DNA of 64,000 nucleotides, from positions 4,018,001 to 4,082,000 of the forward strand of contig NZ_CP045295.1 of assembly GCF_009363095.1 (NCBI RefSeq), in the 5' to 3' direction. The translations under genes and the position numbers were made by a program. Origin of the DNA: Paenibacillus cellulositrophicus (GTDB taxonomy: Bacteria > Bacillota > Bacilli > Paenibacillales > Paenibacillaceae). The notes below the pieces were generated by a model that made no database searches, was not told the origin of the DNA, and saw only the letters and a program-made list of their open reading frames with translations. Of the stretch, positions 52,479-61,366 are shown one piece after another; the stretch's first letter is position 1, and each line of letters starts with the position of its first letter.

Positions 52479-53255
52479 TTAATGTGTGGCCAAATGGTCA
52501 TGCAGGCTGAGCGGATTTGTTTTTGCAAAAGCGTCCTCACCGACAATTTTGGCATAGGACATCTGGTTGCCCGGATAGTTCCGCATCTTCCAGCCCTCCA
52601 TGTTGACGTTGCCGCCATAGAGCGGGTCCGCATATACGCCTTCGAGCGTCATATTGCGAAGCAGATCGAAGAAGCTTTTGCCGGTGATGCCGTTAATCAC
52701 TTCAATGTCACCTTTTTCGAGCGAAGTCAGAATGGCGTCTTTCTCTTCGTCGGCAAGGTCGGTAAACCCCTTTTGGTACTTTTTCTGGCTTGCATTGTCA
52801 ATGGCGGTAAGCCCGAGCAGGAAGACCTCGTTACGGTTAATGCTCTGATAGTCGCCCTGTGTGGCTTCCCCTTTAACAAAAGGCCCCATGCGGTATTCGC
52901 GGGCGTTGAAGCCCCAGTGACCGGCTAACTGGTGGTCGATATAGTAAGCAACACCCAAATCGTTGGCTCCAGGACCGTTATCGTCCTTAGGAAAAATGCG
53001 CTCTGTCGCTGCCTGTGTAATTTGCAGCTGGCGCTGGTTGAAGTACATGGTCGCATGGTTATAATCTGCAGCAGGCTGCGTTCCGGTTTGCGGCGAAGTC
53101 GGCGCATTTGCAGCCGGCTTTTTCTTGTTGAAGCCGCCGGTAATGGCCCCGCCAATAACGCCACCGACGACCAGACCGCCGATCGCCGTCCCTGAATATT
53201 TCAGGAACTGGCGCCTGGACCCGCTTGGTGGTTGTTCCTTTTGTTGTTCTGCCAT
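52479..53255 (-). CDS. Gluconate 2-dehydrogenase subunit 3 family protein with Tat signal
   Basis: The 258-residue protein starts with a twin-arginine signal (SRRQFLK at 13-19, then a glycine-rich hydrophobic stretch to about 42). The subunit 3 domain follows (about 75-245), with LTAIDNASQKKYQKGFTDL typical of the family. AAGGAGG precedes the ATG. It is the first gene of an operon with the FAD subunit, tatC and tatA. The protein probably carries the FAD subunit through the Tat pore and stabilises it outside. Confidence 0.88.
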   Translation of the reverse strand: MAEQQKEQPPSGSRRQFLKYSGTAIGGLVVGGVIGGAITGGFNKKKPAANAPTSPQTGTQPAADYNHATMYFNQRQLQITQAATERIFPKDDNGPGANDLGVAYYIDHQLAGHWGFNAREYRMGPFVKGEATQGDYQSINRNEVFLLGLTAIDNASQKKYQKGFTDLADEEKDAILTSLEKGDIEVINGITGKSFFDLLRNMTLEGVYADPLYGGNVNMEGWKMRNYPGNQMSYAKIVGEDAFAKTNPLSLHDHLATH

Positions 53256-53438
53256 GGTTTCATTCCTCCTTGTGGGATATGTTCCCCTTTGCTGGGTATA
53301 TTATGCACTTGCCATGCCAAGCCCAAAAAACCGCAAATACGAAAAATCATGATAATCCGCGTACATGAAAAGCTTATTGCTGGGGCATCGTAGCTGTATT
53401 GAGGCAAATTTGAAAAAGTTGAAGGGAGACACCTCCAA

Positions 53439-53825
53439 ATGAAAAAATCGATCATTTTCCTGAGCCTGCTGCTCGTTCTTTCCCTGTCCGCCTGCGGTAA
53501 AAGCAGCGACAATAACAACAACCAGGGTGCAGCCAATAACAACGCCGGCACTACCGGGAATACGGGTACAACGACCGGGCAAACCGGCGGCAACGCAGCA
53601 GCCGGCAACGGGGAAGCGACCTTTAAAGCCAACTGTGTCAGCTGCCACGGCAACAATCTCGAAGGCGCCGTAGGACCGAACCTGCAAAAGGTCGGAGCCA
53701 AATACTCCGCGGACGAAATCGCCGGGATCGTATCGAACGGCCGCGGCGGCATGCCGGCTTTCAAAGGCCAACTGTCCGATGCTGACATTCAAGGCGTAGC
53801 CCAGTGGCTGGCTGCCAAAAAATAA
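53439..53825 (+). CDS. Lipoprotein cytochrome c (c551/CccB-like)
   Basis: The 128-residue protein has a lipobox LSLSAC (lipidated Cys near residue 19), an Asn/Gly/Thr-rich linker and a small class I cytochrome c domain. The haem motif is CVSCH (about 66-70) and the axial methionine lies in GRGGMPAF. It would sit on the outer face of the membrane and carry one electron. AAGGGAGACACC precedes the ATG. It is divergent from the dehydrogenase operon with 183 bases between the starts, so it is the likely electron acceptor. Confidence 0.9.
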   Translation: MKKSIIFLSLLLVLSLSACGKSSDNNNNQGAANNNAGTTGNTGTTTGQTGGNAAAGNGEATFKANCVSCHGNNLEGAVGPNLQKVGAKYSADEIAGIVSNGRGGMPAFKGQLSDADIQGVAQWLAAKK

Positions 53826-53848
53826 GCTGCGCTTCGGCCCAGCCATGC

Positions 53849-53884
53849 AAAAAGCAGCCTTTCCGTCAGGGGGCTGCTTTTTTT
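53849..53884 (+). terminator. Terminator after cytochrome c
   Basis: AAAAAGCAGCC pairs with GGGCTGCTTTTT around an eleven-base loop and T run. Confidence 0.9.
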
Positions 53885-54019
53885 ACTTCGCCGGGAAGAC
53901 GGCGCTGCATTCGCATGTTCGCCGCAGGCTTCATGCTTGGCGGCTTGTTTATTTTTCGACAAAATCGGGTAATTTTAGAGAAAATTCAACATCAAGAATT
54001 TCGATATGGGGGGTTTCGC

Positions 54020-55243
54020 ATGAAAATGGGAAGAATCCTTCTGGCCTGCCTGCTGCTCGCGTCGATGCTGACGGCCTGCGGGAATAACGGGGAGAACGCC
54101 GGGAAGGTCAAGCTGGAGTTTTTTCAAAACAAGCCGGAGGCCAAAGGCTCCTTTGATAAGCTGGTGGCCAAGTTCAACGCTTCGCACCCCGGGATCCAGG
54201 TCACCCAGGTGAATCCGCCGGATGCCGAAACGGTCCTCAAGACAAGGGTCGTCAAGAACGACATTCCCGACGTCATCGGCATGGGGGCGACCGACACGTA
54301 TTCGATCCTGGCGCAGAGCGATATTTTCGCCGATCTGACCCAGAGCAAGCTGGTCGAATCCATTGATCCGAACTACATAAAAATGCTCAAGGACGTAACG
54401 GGGCTGAGTAAAATTACCGGCATCCCTTACGCAACCAACGCCAACGGCATTATGTACAACAAGGACATCTTCAAGAAGCTGGGGCTGAGCGTTCCGAAAA
54501 CGTGGGATGAGCTGATTGCGACTGCCCAAAAGGTGAAGGACAGCGGCATCATTCCGTTTTATTTTACATACAAGGACGACTGGCAGACGAATCTGCCGTT
54601 TAATGCGCTAGCACCCAACCTGGTCGGCATCGATTTCTTCAAGCAGCGCCGTGAGAATCAGGTGACCTTCCAAGAGAAGTTCCGTGAGGTGGCGGAGAAG
54701 CAGCTGAAGCTGCTCGATTACGGACATGGGGACAACTTCGGGAAAACGTACGCGGACGGCAACCGTGCTTTTGCACGCGGGGAATCGGCCATGTATATCC
54801 AGGGCAGCTGGGCCATTCCGGAAATCCGAAAATCGAACCCGAACGCGAATATCGGCTTCTTCCCGTTCCCGACCGGAAACGACCCGGACAAGAACAAGCT
54901 GATCTCCGGGGTGGACACGCTGCTGACCATCTCCGAGAGCACCAAGCATAAAAAAGAAGCGGAGGAATTCATCGCTTTTCTCCTCGAGCCGGACAACATC
55001 GGCCAGTACATCAAAGAGCAAACCGCGTTCTCGGCCGTCAAGGGCGTAACGCAGGACGACCCGGCGGTTGCCGAGCTGCAGCCTTATTTCAAGGCGGGCC
55101 GAGTCGTCGATTTTGCCGACCACTATATCCCGGCCGCCGTGCAGCTGAACTCGATCGTTCAGGGATTCCTGCAAAACCGGAATATCGACGCCTACCTGAA
55201 AACGCTCGATACCGAGTGGGACAAAGTCCAGAGCCGGAAATAA
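54020..55243 (+). CDS. Sugar ABC transporter substrate-binding lipoprotein
   Basis: The 407-residue lipoprotein has a lipobox MLTAC (Cys near residue 19) and a family 1 solute-binding fold, with NANGIMYNKDIFKKLGLSVPKTWDEL (about 136-161) and the ligand-site-like MYIQGSWAIPEI. It binds sugar or oligosaccharide outside the membrane. The ATG at 54020 is preferred because the signal peptide begins there. It is the first of a three-gene operon with two permeases. No two-component regulator is adjacent, unlike many Paenibacillus sugar operons. Substrate unknown. Confidence 0.88.
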   Translation: MKMGRILLACLLLASMLTACGNNGENAGKVKLEFFQNKPEAKGSFDKLVAKFNASHPGIQVTQVNPPDAETVLKTRVVKNDIPDVIGMGATDTYSILAQSDIFADLTQSKLVESIDPNYIKMLKDVTGLSKITGIPYATNANGIMYNKDIFKKLGLSVPKTWDELIATAQKVKDSGIIPFYFTYKDDWQTNLPFNALAPNLVGIDFFKQRRENQVTFQEKFREVAEKQLKLLDYGHGDNFGKTYADGNRAFARGESAMYIQGSWAIPEIRKSNPNANIGFFPFPTGNDPDKNKLISGVDTLLTISESTKHKKEAEEFIAFLLEPDNIGQYIKEQTAFSAVKGVTQDDPAVAELQPYFKAGRVVDFADHYIPAAVQLNSIVQGFLQNRNIDAYLKTLDTEWDKVQSRK

Positions 55244-55272
55244 CACCATGACCAAAAGAGGAGGATGAAGGG

Positions 55273-56139
55273 ATGTCCAAACGACTTACGGCGTTTTATT
55301 GGATGACCGTGCCGGCGGTCGTACTGTTCTTCGTATTTATGACACTGCCTGCCCTGCAGGGCATTTACTATTCGTTCACGAACTGGAACGGGTTCGGGAA
55401 ACATTACGACTTTATCGGGTTCCGCAACTACGCAAACCTCTTTACGGACAGCAATGTGGGGAACGCCTATCTGTTCACCTTCAAGTTCGCGATTGTCGTC
55501 ACCATTCTGATCAATGTGCTCAGTCTGCTGATCGCCCTTGGCCTGAACGCGCGGATCAAGGCGCGCAACTTCTTCCGCGGCATTTACTTTCTGCCGAACA
55601 TTTTGAGCGTGCTGATCGTCGGCTACATTTTCAACTATCTGTTCTCCAACGTCTTTACGATCTGGGGTCAGAATCTGGGCATCCATGCGTTCTCAACGAA
55701 CATTCTGGGCAACGAAAATCTGGCCTGGATCGGGGTCGTCATCGTGGCGGTATGGCAGGGGATTGCGTTTAATACGATTCTGTATCTGGCGGGACTCCAG
55801 ACCATCCCGGCTTCGCTGTATGAAGCTTCAAATTTGGACGGGGCCAGCCGTTGGCAGGAATTCTGGAGAATTACATTTCCGCTCATTTCCCCGTTTTTCA
55901 CGATCAATATGGTGCTGGCGATGAAAAACTCGCTGATGGTCTTCGACCAGATCGTCGCCTTGACCAATGGCGGGCCCGGCCGGGCGACACAGTCCATTTC
56001 GCACCTGATCTACATCGGCGGGTTCCAGGGAGGCGAGTTCGCTTACCAGTCCGCCAACTCGGTCATTTATTTTATCGTCATTGCGATCATCTCCATCCTG
56101 CAGCTTAAATTTCTTCAAGGAAGGGAGAGCGATATGTAA
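55273..56139 (+). CDS. Sugar ABC transporter permease (MalF-type)
   Basis: The 288-residue protein has six helices and the ATPase-contact loop EASNLDGASRWQEFWRITFPLI (about 194-215, the EAA motif). Length and motif match the first permease of carbohydrate importers. AGAGGAGG precedes the ATG, and the stop overlaps the next start (TAATG). Confidence 0.92.
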   Translation: MSKRLTAFYWMTVPAVVLFFVFMTLPALQGIYYSFTNWNGFGKHYDFIGFRNYANLFTDSNVGNAYLFTFKFAIVVTILINVLSLLIALGLNARIKARNFFRGIYFLPNILSVLIVGYIFNYLFSNVFTIWGQNLGIHAFSTNILGNENLAWIGVVIVAVWQGIAFNTILYLAGLQTIPASLYEASNLDGASRWQEFWRITFPLISPFFTINMVLAMKNSLMVFDQIVALTNGGPGRATQSISHLIYIGGFQGGEFAYQSANSVIYFIVIAIISILQLKFLQGRESDM

Positions 56140-56957
56140 TGAGAACGAAAACGAACTGGGCCGTCATGATCCTGATTGCCCTGGGGACGCTGCTGATTTT
56201 GTTCCCGCTGTACATGACCTTGACCATTGCACTGAAAAATCCCGAGGAGATGACACGGTCGGTCTTCGCGATTCCGACGACGTTTCACTGGGAAAACTTC
56301 TCGAACGCGGTGAAAATGACCAATTTCTTCCGCGCATTCCGCAACAGTGCGCTCGTGACGATCTCGACGGTGGTGCTGACGCTGCTCACCAACTCGCTTG
56401 TGGCGTACGCCATCGCCCGGAATATGCACCGGAAGTTCTTCAAGGGGCTGTACTTCTATTTCATCAGCGCCATGTTCATTCCGTTCCCGATCATCATGCT
56501 GCCGATCGTCAAGCTGGCGTCGGCGCTGCATATGACCAATCTGGTCGGCCTGACGATTTTGCATACGGTTTATGCGCTGGCCTTTAACGTCTTCGTCTAC
56601 GTCGGCTACATCCGCTCGATCCCGGCGGCGCTGGAAGAGGCCGCCACGGTGGACGGGGCGACGACGTGGGGCACGTTCTGGAGGATCATTTTCCCGCTGA
56701 TGGCGCCGATCAACGCCACCGTCGGCATCCTGATCTGCCTGTCGACCTACAACGACTTCCTGCTCCCGCTGATCATCATCAGCGACCAGTCGAGCTATAC
56801 GCTGCCGCTCGTGCAGTACATTTTCCAGGGACAGTTCAACACGGACTACAACCTGGCCTTCGCTTCGTATCTGATGGCGATGCTGCCGATGATCATCATC
56901 TACCTGTTCGCACAAAAATGGATCATCAACGGCGTGACACAGGGCGCCGTCAAATAA
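56139..56957 (+). CDS. Sugar ABC transporter permease (MalG-type)
   Basis: The 272-residue protein has six helices and the EAA loop EEAATVDGATTWGTFWRIIFPL (about 167-188). It is the last gene of the operon. No ATP-binding subunit is encoded, so a shared ATPase of the MsmX type encoded elsewhere presumably drives transport, as in Bacillus. Confidence 0.92.
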   Translation: MRTKTNWAVMILIALGTLLILFPLYMTLTIALKNPEEMTRSVFAIPTTFHWENFSNAVKMTNFFRAFRNSALVTISTVVLTLLTNSLVAYAIARNMHRKFFKGLYFYFISAMFIPFPIIMLPIVKLASALHMTNLVGLTILHTVYALAFNVFVYVGYIRSIPAALEEAATVDGATTWGTFWRIIFPLMAPINATVGILICLSTYNDFLLPLIIISDQSSYTLPLVQYIFQGQFNTDYNLAFASYLMAMLPMIIIYLFAQKWIINGVTQGAVK

Positions 56958-56976
56958 AACGTAAAGCGTTCGTTAC

Positions 56977-57012
56977 AAGCCGCTCCCCGGGCAAGCACCA
57001 GGGGCGGCTTTT
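56977..57012 (+). terminator. Terminator after the sugar importer operon
   Basis: AAGCCG plus CCCC pairs with GGGGCGGCTT with a small bulge, followed by TT and a short loop region. Confidence 0.6.
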
Positions 57013-57107
57013 GACGTTCTAAACGATTGCCAGTGCTGCAAGCGTCCGGTCATCGCAGCCGCCGTCTGTCCCACAGCTGTTAGCTGCTCGTTCGTTTGCG
57101 CTTGGCC

Positions 57108-57734
57108 TTAGTCCTCCTGCCGAACTTCGGCTTTGATCCGAGGGGCTGCGGATTTTTTTCTCCGTTTCAGGTACACGACGAGAGCCAGGACCGCAGCAGC
57201 CACCAGGATAGCGGCAAGCGAATACTGGGAAATTAAATGCAGAAACTGCTCGATCTTCGAGCCGACCAGCCTGCCGATCATGACATAGACGATAACCCAG
57301 GCGAGTCCGCCAATGTAGTTATAGATAAAGAAGGTCCGTACATTGATCCGGAGCACGCCGGACACGTATCCGGTAAAATGCCGAAGACCAGGCACGAAGT
57401 AACAGATCAGAATGAGCTTGGTGCCGTACCGGTCGAACCAGCCGGTAATTTTGGCGATCCGGGCCGGGTTCAGGAGGACGTACTTGCCGTATTTTTCAAA
57501 GAAGGGCGTTCCCATACGATACCCAATAATATACGTCACCGTCGTGCCGACGATGGCGCCGATATACGAATACAAAATAATTTGCAGCAGGTGAAAGCTC
57601 CCCAGCGTTGACATATGGCCAGAGATGGCCATGGCCAGCTCTCCCGGGAAGGGAATCGCCAAAGATTCAGCGAAGAGGCCGCCAAACAGCACCATATACC
57701 CGTATTGTTCAAACAGATGGATGATCCACTCCAT
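57108..57734 (-). CDS. DedA family membrane protein
   Basis: The 208-residue protein shows the DedA (SNARE-associated/VTT) pattern. It has FAESLAIPFPGELAMAISG (about 21-39), the glycine-rich GAIVGTTVTYIIGYRMG and the conserved RYGTKLILICYFVPGLRHFTGYVSG (about 102-126), with basic Arg and Pro-Gly residues. DedA proteins act as lipid scramblases or flippases. AAGGAGAG precedes the ATG at 57734; the longer frame is not supported. It is monocistronic. Confidence 0.9.
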   Translation of the reverse strand: MEWIIHLFEQYGYMVLFGGLFAESLAIPFPGELAMAISGHMSTLGSFHLLQIILYSYIGAIVGTTVTYIIGYRMGTPFFEKYGKYVLLNPARIAKITGWFDRYGTKLILICYFVPGLRHFTGYVSGVLRINVRTFFIYNYIGGLAWVIVYVMIGRLVGSKIEQFLHLISQYSLAAILVAAAVLALVVYLKRRKKSAAPRIKAEVRQED

Positions 57735-58030
57735 AGTTTCTCTCCTTACCGGCCCTCGCCGCCTGCAGTCAAATCCAACCTGAGGCCGATGCCGTCTCAT
57801 GCTTTCGTCCATTCTAACGGAACGGCGGGTCATCCAGAAACTGTCTCTGGACTAGGATCAAACTGGACTTTGGTCTTGGAGATTGCAGAAACTTTGCGAA
57901 AATCCCTGAATAATAAGAAAAACGCCTATCGACGTACCTTCAAAGTAGACAGACCGCGGTTAGAGGTTGTTTTTCTTACGATATAAGGAGGAGCACTCTC
58001 TGGAGCTTATACTTTCTTATATCTTCAAAT
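57735..58030. other. Intergenic stretch without a gene
   Basis: No credible frame is present on either strand. An inverted repeat GATATAAG (57980-57987) / CTTATATC (58016-58023) encloses an AAGGAGG that is not followed by a usable start codon, so it may be a fortuitous or relic ribosome binding site. Confidence 0.5.
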
Positions 58031-58073
58031 AAAAAGAGCACTTCCCCTTCGGTCGAAAGGGAAATGCCTTTTT
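58031..58073 (-). terminator. Terminator after the DUF4023 gene
   Basis: AAAAAGGCATTTCCC on the minus strand pairs with GGGGAAGTGCTCTTTTT around a short loop, with a T run on that strand. Confidence 0.8.
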
Positions 58074-58085
58074 AAGGTTTACTGG

Positions 58086-58214
58086 TTATTTCTTCGTGCC
58101 ATGCTGCTTGGTCGGAAGCTTTGCGCTGGCTCCTTTGCTGATGCCATCCTTGTGTTTGCGGGCTTTTTCCTGGGTATCGTGGAGCTTCTCCACATACTCA
58201 TGCGTGCTGTCCAT
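58086..58214 (-). CDS. DUF4023-like small protein
   Basis: The 42-residue product starts MDSTHEYVEKLHDTQEKARK and is basic at the C-terminus (KLPTKQHGTKK). A perfect AAGGAGG lies nine bases before the ATG. The sequence fits the DUF4023 family of very short proteins from Bacillales, which have no known function. It is divergent from the siderophore importer. Confidence 0.75.
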   Translation of the reverse strand: MDSTHEYVEKLHDTQEKARKHKDGISKGASAKLPTKQHGTKK

Positions 58215-58376
58215 GGCTGTACAACCTCCTTGTATTTGCAGTCGGCATTCCCTGTTACTATGACCACTCCGGGCGGCCTGCATTCATCTTGCGGGAGGAA
58301 GGCAGAAGAATAAAAATACCCAGAAACGTTTGACAAAAACCGGTCAGCTGTTAGAATAATAACTAAGTCAGTTAAT

Positions 58377-58395
58377 TGAGAATGAATATCATTAT
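58377..58395. promoter_or_regulatory. Fur box upstream of the siderophore importer
   Basis: TGAGAATGAATATCATTAT closely matches the 7-1-7 Fur consensus TGATAATNATTATCA. It lies 88 bases before the first permease gene. Confidence 0.75.
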
Positions 58396-58482
58396 TAATT
58401 AGATCGAAAGTGACATATGCTTTTTCGGAATATTTTCATTATTTTCAATGACTGGCCAGACTATAGAAAGCGTTGGATAGCC

Positions 58483-59442
58483 ATGAAAAACACTTACCTG
58501 TGGACGCTGTGGATCCTGCTTATCGTATTCTCAGCCGCTTCTTTGTTTATCGGGGTGAAGGATATCTCCCCGCTGGATCTGTTTCATCTCACAGCCGAAC
58601 AGAAGCAGGTGCTCTGGATCAGCCGACTGCCGCGCCTGATCAGCATTATCATCGCCGGCACGAGCATGAGCATTATCGGCCTGATCATGCAGCAGCTGAC
58701 GAGAAACAAGTTCGTGTCGCCGACGACGGCCGGAACGATGGATTCGGCAAGGTTCGGCATTTTGGTGGCCCTCATGGTGTTTGGTAACGCGGCGCCGCTG
58801 GTGAAAATGCTGGTGGCCTTCGTTTTTGCCCTGCTGGGAACGATGATCTTCATGCGGATCCTGGATAAGGTCAAATACAAGGATGCGATTTTTATTCCGC
58901 TTGTCGGACTCATGTTCGGCAACATTGTCAGCTCGGTCACGACGTTTTTTGCCTATAAAAACGATCTGATCCAGAACATGTCCTCCTGGCTGCAGGGCGA
59001 CTTTTCCATGATCCTCAAGGGCCGCTACGAGATGCTGTACATCAGCATTCCGCTCCTGATCATCGCCTATCTGTTCGCGAACCGCTTTACGATTGCGGGC
59101 ATGGGGGAGGAGTTCGCGGTAAACCTGGGGCTTAACTATAAAGCCGTCGTCAACATCGGACTGGTCATCGTTGCCGCTATTTCATCGGTCGTGATTTTAA
59201 CCGTGGGGATGATTCCTTTTCTGGGCCTGGTCGTTCCGAACATCGTCACGATGTATCTGGGGGACCATCTGAAGAAAAGCCTGCTACATACTGCACTGCT
59301 GGGAGCCGTGTTCGTGCTGTTCTGTGACATTCTGGGCCGGGTCATCATCTTTCCGTATGAAATCTCCATCGGCGTCACCGTCGGGGTGATTGGCAGCGCG
59401 ATCTTTATCTATTTACTGCTGAGAAGAAGGGCTTATACATGA
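58483..59442 (+). CDS. Iron-siderophore ABC permease (YclN-like)
   Basis: The 319-residue FecCD-type permease has about nine to ten helices, LPRLISIIIAGTSMSIIGLIMQ near 55-76, and the ATPase-contact region near GMGEEFAVNLGL. The ATG at 58483 matches the length of YclN-type permeases; an in-frame ATG at 58417 would add 22 hydrophilic residues, so the start is not certain. It overlaps the next gene by four bases (ATGA). A Fur box lies upstream. It is the first of four genes in the order of the B. subtilis petrobactin system yclNOPQ. Confidence 0.85.
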   Translation: MKNTYLWTLWILLIVFSAASLFIGVKDISPLDLFHLTAEQKQVLWISRLPRLISIIIAGTSMSIIGLIMQQLTRNKFVSPTTAGTMDSARFGILVALMVFGNAAPLVKMLVAFVFALLGTMIFMRILDKVKYKDAIFIPLVGLMFGNIVSSVTTFFAYKNDLIQNMSSWLQGDFSMILKGRYEMLYISIPLLIIAYLFANRFTIAGMGEEFAVNLGLNYKAVVNIGLVIVAAISSVVILTVGMIPFLGLVVPNIVTMYLGDHLKKSLLHTALLGAVFVLFCDILGRVIIFPYEISIGVTVGVIGSAIFIYLLLRRRAYT

Positions 59443-60395
59443 GCAAATCCAACCTGACCAAGCTGATCGTTCTAACCGTCATCGCACTTGTCCTGATTGC
59501 TGTCTTTATGGTGATCCAGTCCGGGGGCAACTGGGACTATATCCTTCCGCGCAGGGGGAAAAAAGTGCTGGCCATGGTCCTGACCGGCGGAGCGATCGCC
59601 TTCTCGACGGTCGTGTTCCAGACGATTACCAACAACCGCATTTTGACGCCGAGCATTATGGGGCTGGATTCCCTTTATATGCTGTTTCAGACCTTCATGG
59701 TCTATGTTTTCGGCTCGATCAGCCTGACGGCGATGGGCAAAAACGTGAATTTTCTCATCTCCGTCGCTATGATGGCCGTGTTCTCGGTGGTGTTCTACAA
59801 GCTCCTGTTCAAAAGGGAAGGGCAAAACATTTATTTTCTGCTTCTGCTCGGTCTGATCTTCGGCACATTGTTTCAGAGCCTGTCCTCCTTTATGGAGGTG
59901 CTCATTGATCCGAACGAGTTCCAAATCGTCCAGGACAAAATGTTTGCCAGCTTCAACAACGTCAATACGGATCTGCTGCTGGTGTCGGCGGCCGGGATCG
60001 TGCTGGTGACCGCCTATTTTACGCGTTATACCAAGTATCTCGATGTTATTGCTATGGGAAGGGATCACGCTGTCAATCTGGGCGTCGATTACGACCGTGT
60101 TGTAAAAAGGCTGCTCATTGTGGTGGCGGTGCTCATTTCCATCGCGACGGCGCTCGTCGGGCCAATCACCTTCCTGGGGCTGCTCGTGGCCAACGTGGCC
60201 TATCAGCTGATGCGGACCTACCGGCACACGCTGCTGATTCCGGCTGCGGTGCTGATCAGCATCGTCGCCCTTGTAGGCGGGCAGCTGCTGGTGGAGCGGG
60301 TGTTTACTTTCTCCACGACGCTGAGCGTCATCATCAATCTGGTCGGCGGCGTGTACTTTATCTATCTTTTGCTAAAGGGGAGTAAATCATCGTGA
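59439..60395 (+). CDS. Iron-siderophore ABC permease (YclO-like)
   Basis: This 318-residue second permease has the same fold, with TGGAIAFSTVVFQTITNNRILTPSIMG (about 49-75) and AMGRDHAVNLGVDYDRVVK at the ATPase contact. It overlaps both neighbours by four bases, so it is translationally coupled within the operon. Confidence 0.88.
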   Translation: MSKSNLTKLIVLTVIALVLIAVFMVIQSGGNWDYILPRRGKKVLAMVLTGGAIAFSTVVFQTITNNRILTPSIMGLDSLYMLFQTFMVYVFGSISLTAMGKNVNFLISVAMMAVFSVVFYKLLFKREGQNIYFLLLLGLIFGTLFQSLSSFMEVLIDPNEFQIVQDKMFASFNNVNTDLLLVSAAGIVLVTAYFTRYTKYLDVIAMGRDHAVNLGVDYDRVVKRLLIVVAVLISIATALVGPITFLGLLVANVAYQLMRTYRHTLLIPAAVLISIVALVGGQLLVERVFTFSTTLSVIINLVGGVYFIYLLLKGSKSS

Positions 60396-61150
60396 TCGAG
60401 GTTAAAGGGGTTTCCAAACAATATGGCGGCAAAACAGTGGTCGACAACGTCTCGGTGAACATCGCCAAAGGGAAAATCACCTCCTTTATCGGTGCCAACG
60501 GGGCGGGCAAAAGCACGCTTCTCTCCATGATCAGCCGCCTCATTTCCTGTTACGGCGGTGAAATCCTGATCGAAGGGGAGCGGGTGGACCGCTGCAAGAG
60601 CAGCGAACTCGCCAAGAAGATCTCGATTCTGAAGCAGTCCAATCATATTAACGTCCGCTTGACGGTTAAGGAACTGGTAAGCTTCGGCCGGTTTCCTTAC
60701 TCGCAGGGCCGGCTGAAGCCGGAGGACTGGAAATACGTCCAGGAAGCCATCGATTATATGGAGCTCGGCGATCTGCAGGACCAGTACCTGGACCGGCTGA
60801 GCGGAGGGCAGCAGCAGCGGGCCTTTATCGCGATGGTCATTGCCCAGAACACCGACTATGTGCTGCTGGATGAACCGCTGAACAACCTGGACATGAAGCA
60901 CTCGGTGCAGATCATGAAGGTGCTGCGGCGGATGGTGGATGAGCTGGGCAAGACGGTCATTATCGTCATTCATGACATCAATTTTGCCTCCGTCTATTCG
61001 GACGACATCGTCGCGCTGAAGAACGGCAGAGTCGTGAAGGAAGGAACGGCGGACGAGATCATCGATACGCCGGTGCTGAAGCAGGTCTACGGGATGGATA
61101 TCCCCATTGAGAACATTAACAACAACAAAATTTGCGTTTATTTTAACTGA
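60392..61150 (+). CDS. Iron-siderophore ABC ATP-binding protein (YclP-like)
   Basis: The 252-residue ATPase has Walker A GANGAGKST (about 34-42), signature LSGGQQQR, Walker B YVLLDEPLNNLD and switch histidine VIHDINFA. The GTG start overlaps the previous stop (GTGA). It powers the YclN/YclO-like permease pair. Confidence 0.93.
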   Translation: MIEVKGVSKQYGGKTVVDNVSVNIAKGKITSFIGANGAGKSTLLSMISRLISCYGGEILIEGERVDRCKSSELAKKISILKQSNHINVRLTVKELVSFGRFPYSQGRLKPEDWKYVQEAIDYMELGDLQDQYLDRLSGGQQQRAFIAMVIAQNTDYVLLDEPLNNLDMKHSVQIMKVLRRMVDELGKTVIIVIHDINFASVYSDDIVALKNGRVVKEGTADEIIDTPVLKQVYGMDIPIENINNNKICVYFN

Positions 61151-61366
61151 AGCCTGAGGCCCGGGAGAGGTAAGAAGCAGCTTGTTTCAACAATAAAATT
61201 CTCCCTGAGTTGATTCGGGCCAGGTGAAGAGATCATGTGCAGTGCTAACCAAGGGAAATTATATGCGTGGACTCATCCCAGCCAGGCGCCGGCGGGTAGT
61301 TCATCACATAATTTTATACATTTACGGCTTGGTTCAAGCCGAAAACCAAATCAGAACATGGGGTGG

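Noticed and set aside
57980..58023. Ribosome binding site and hairpin suggesting a gene
   Set aside because: AAGGAGG is present, but no ATG, GTG or TTG follows at a usable distance with an open frame.
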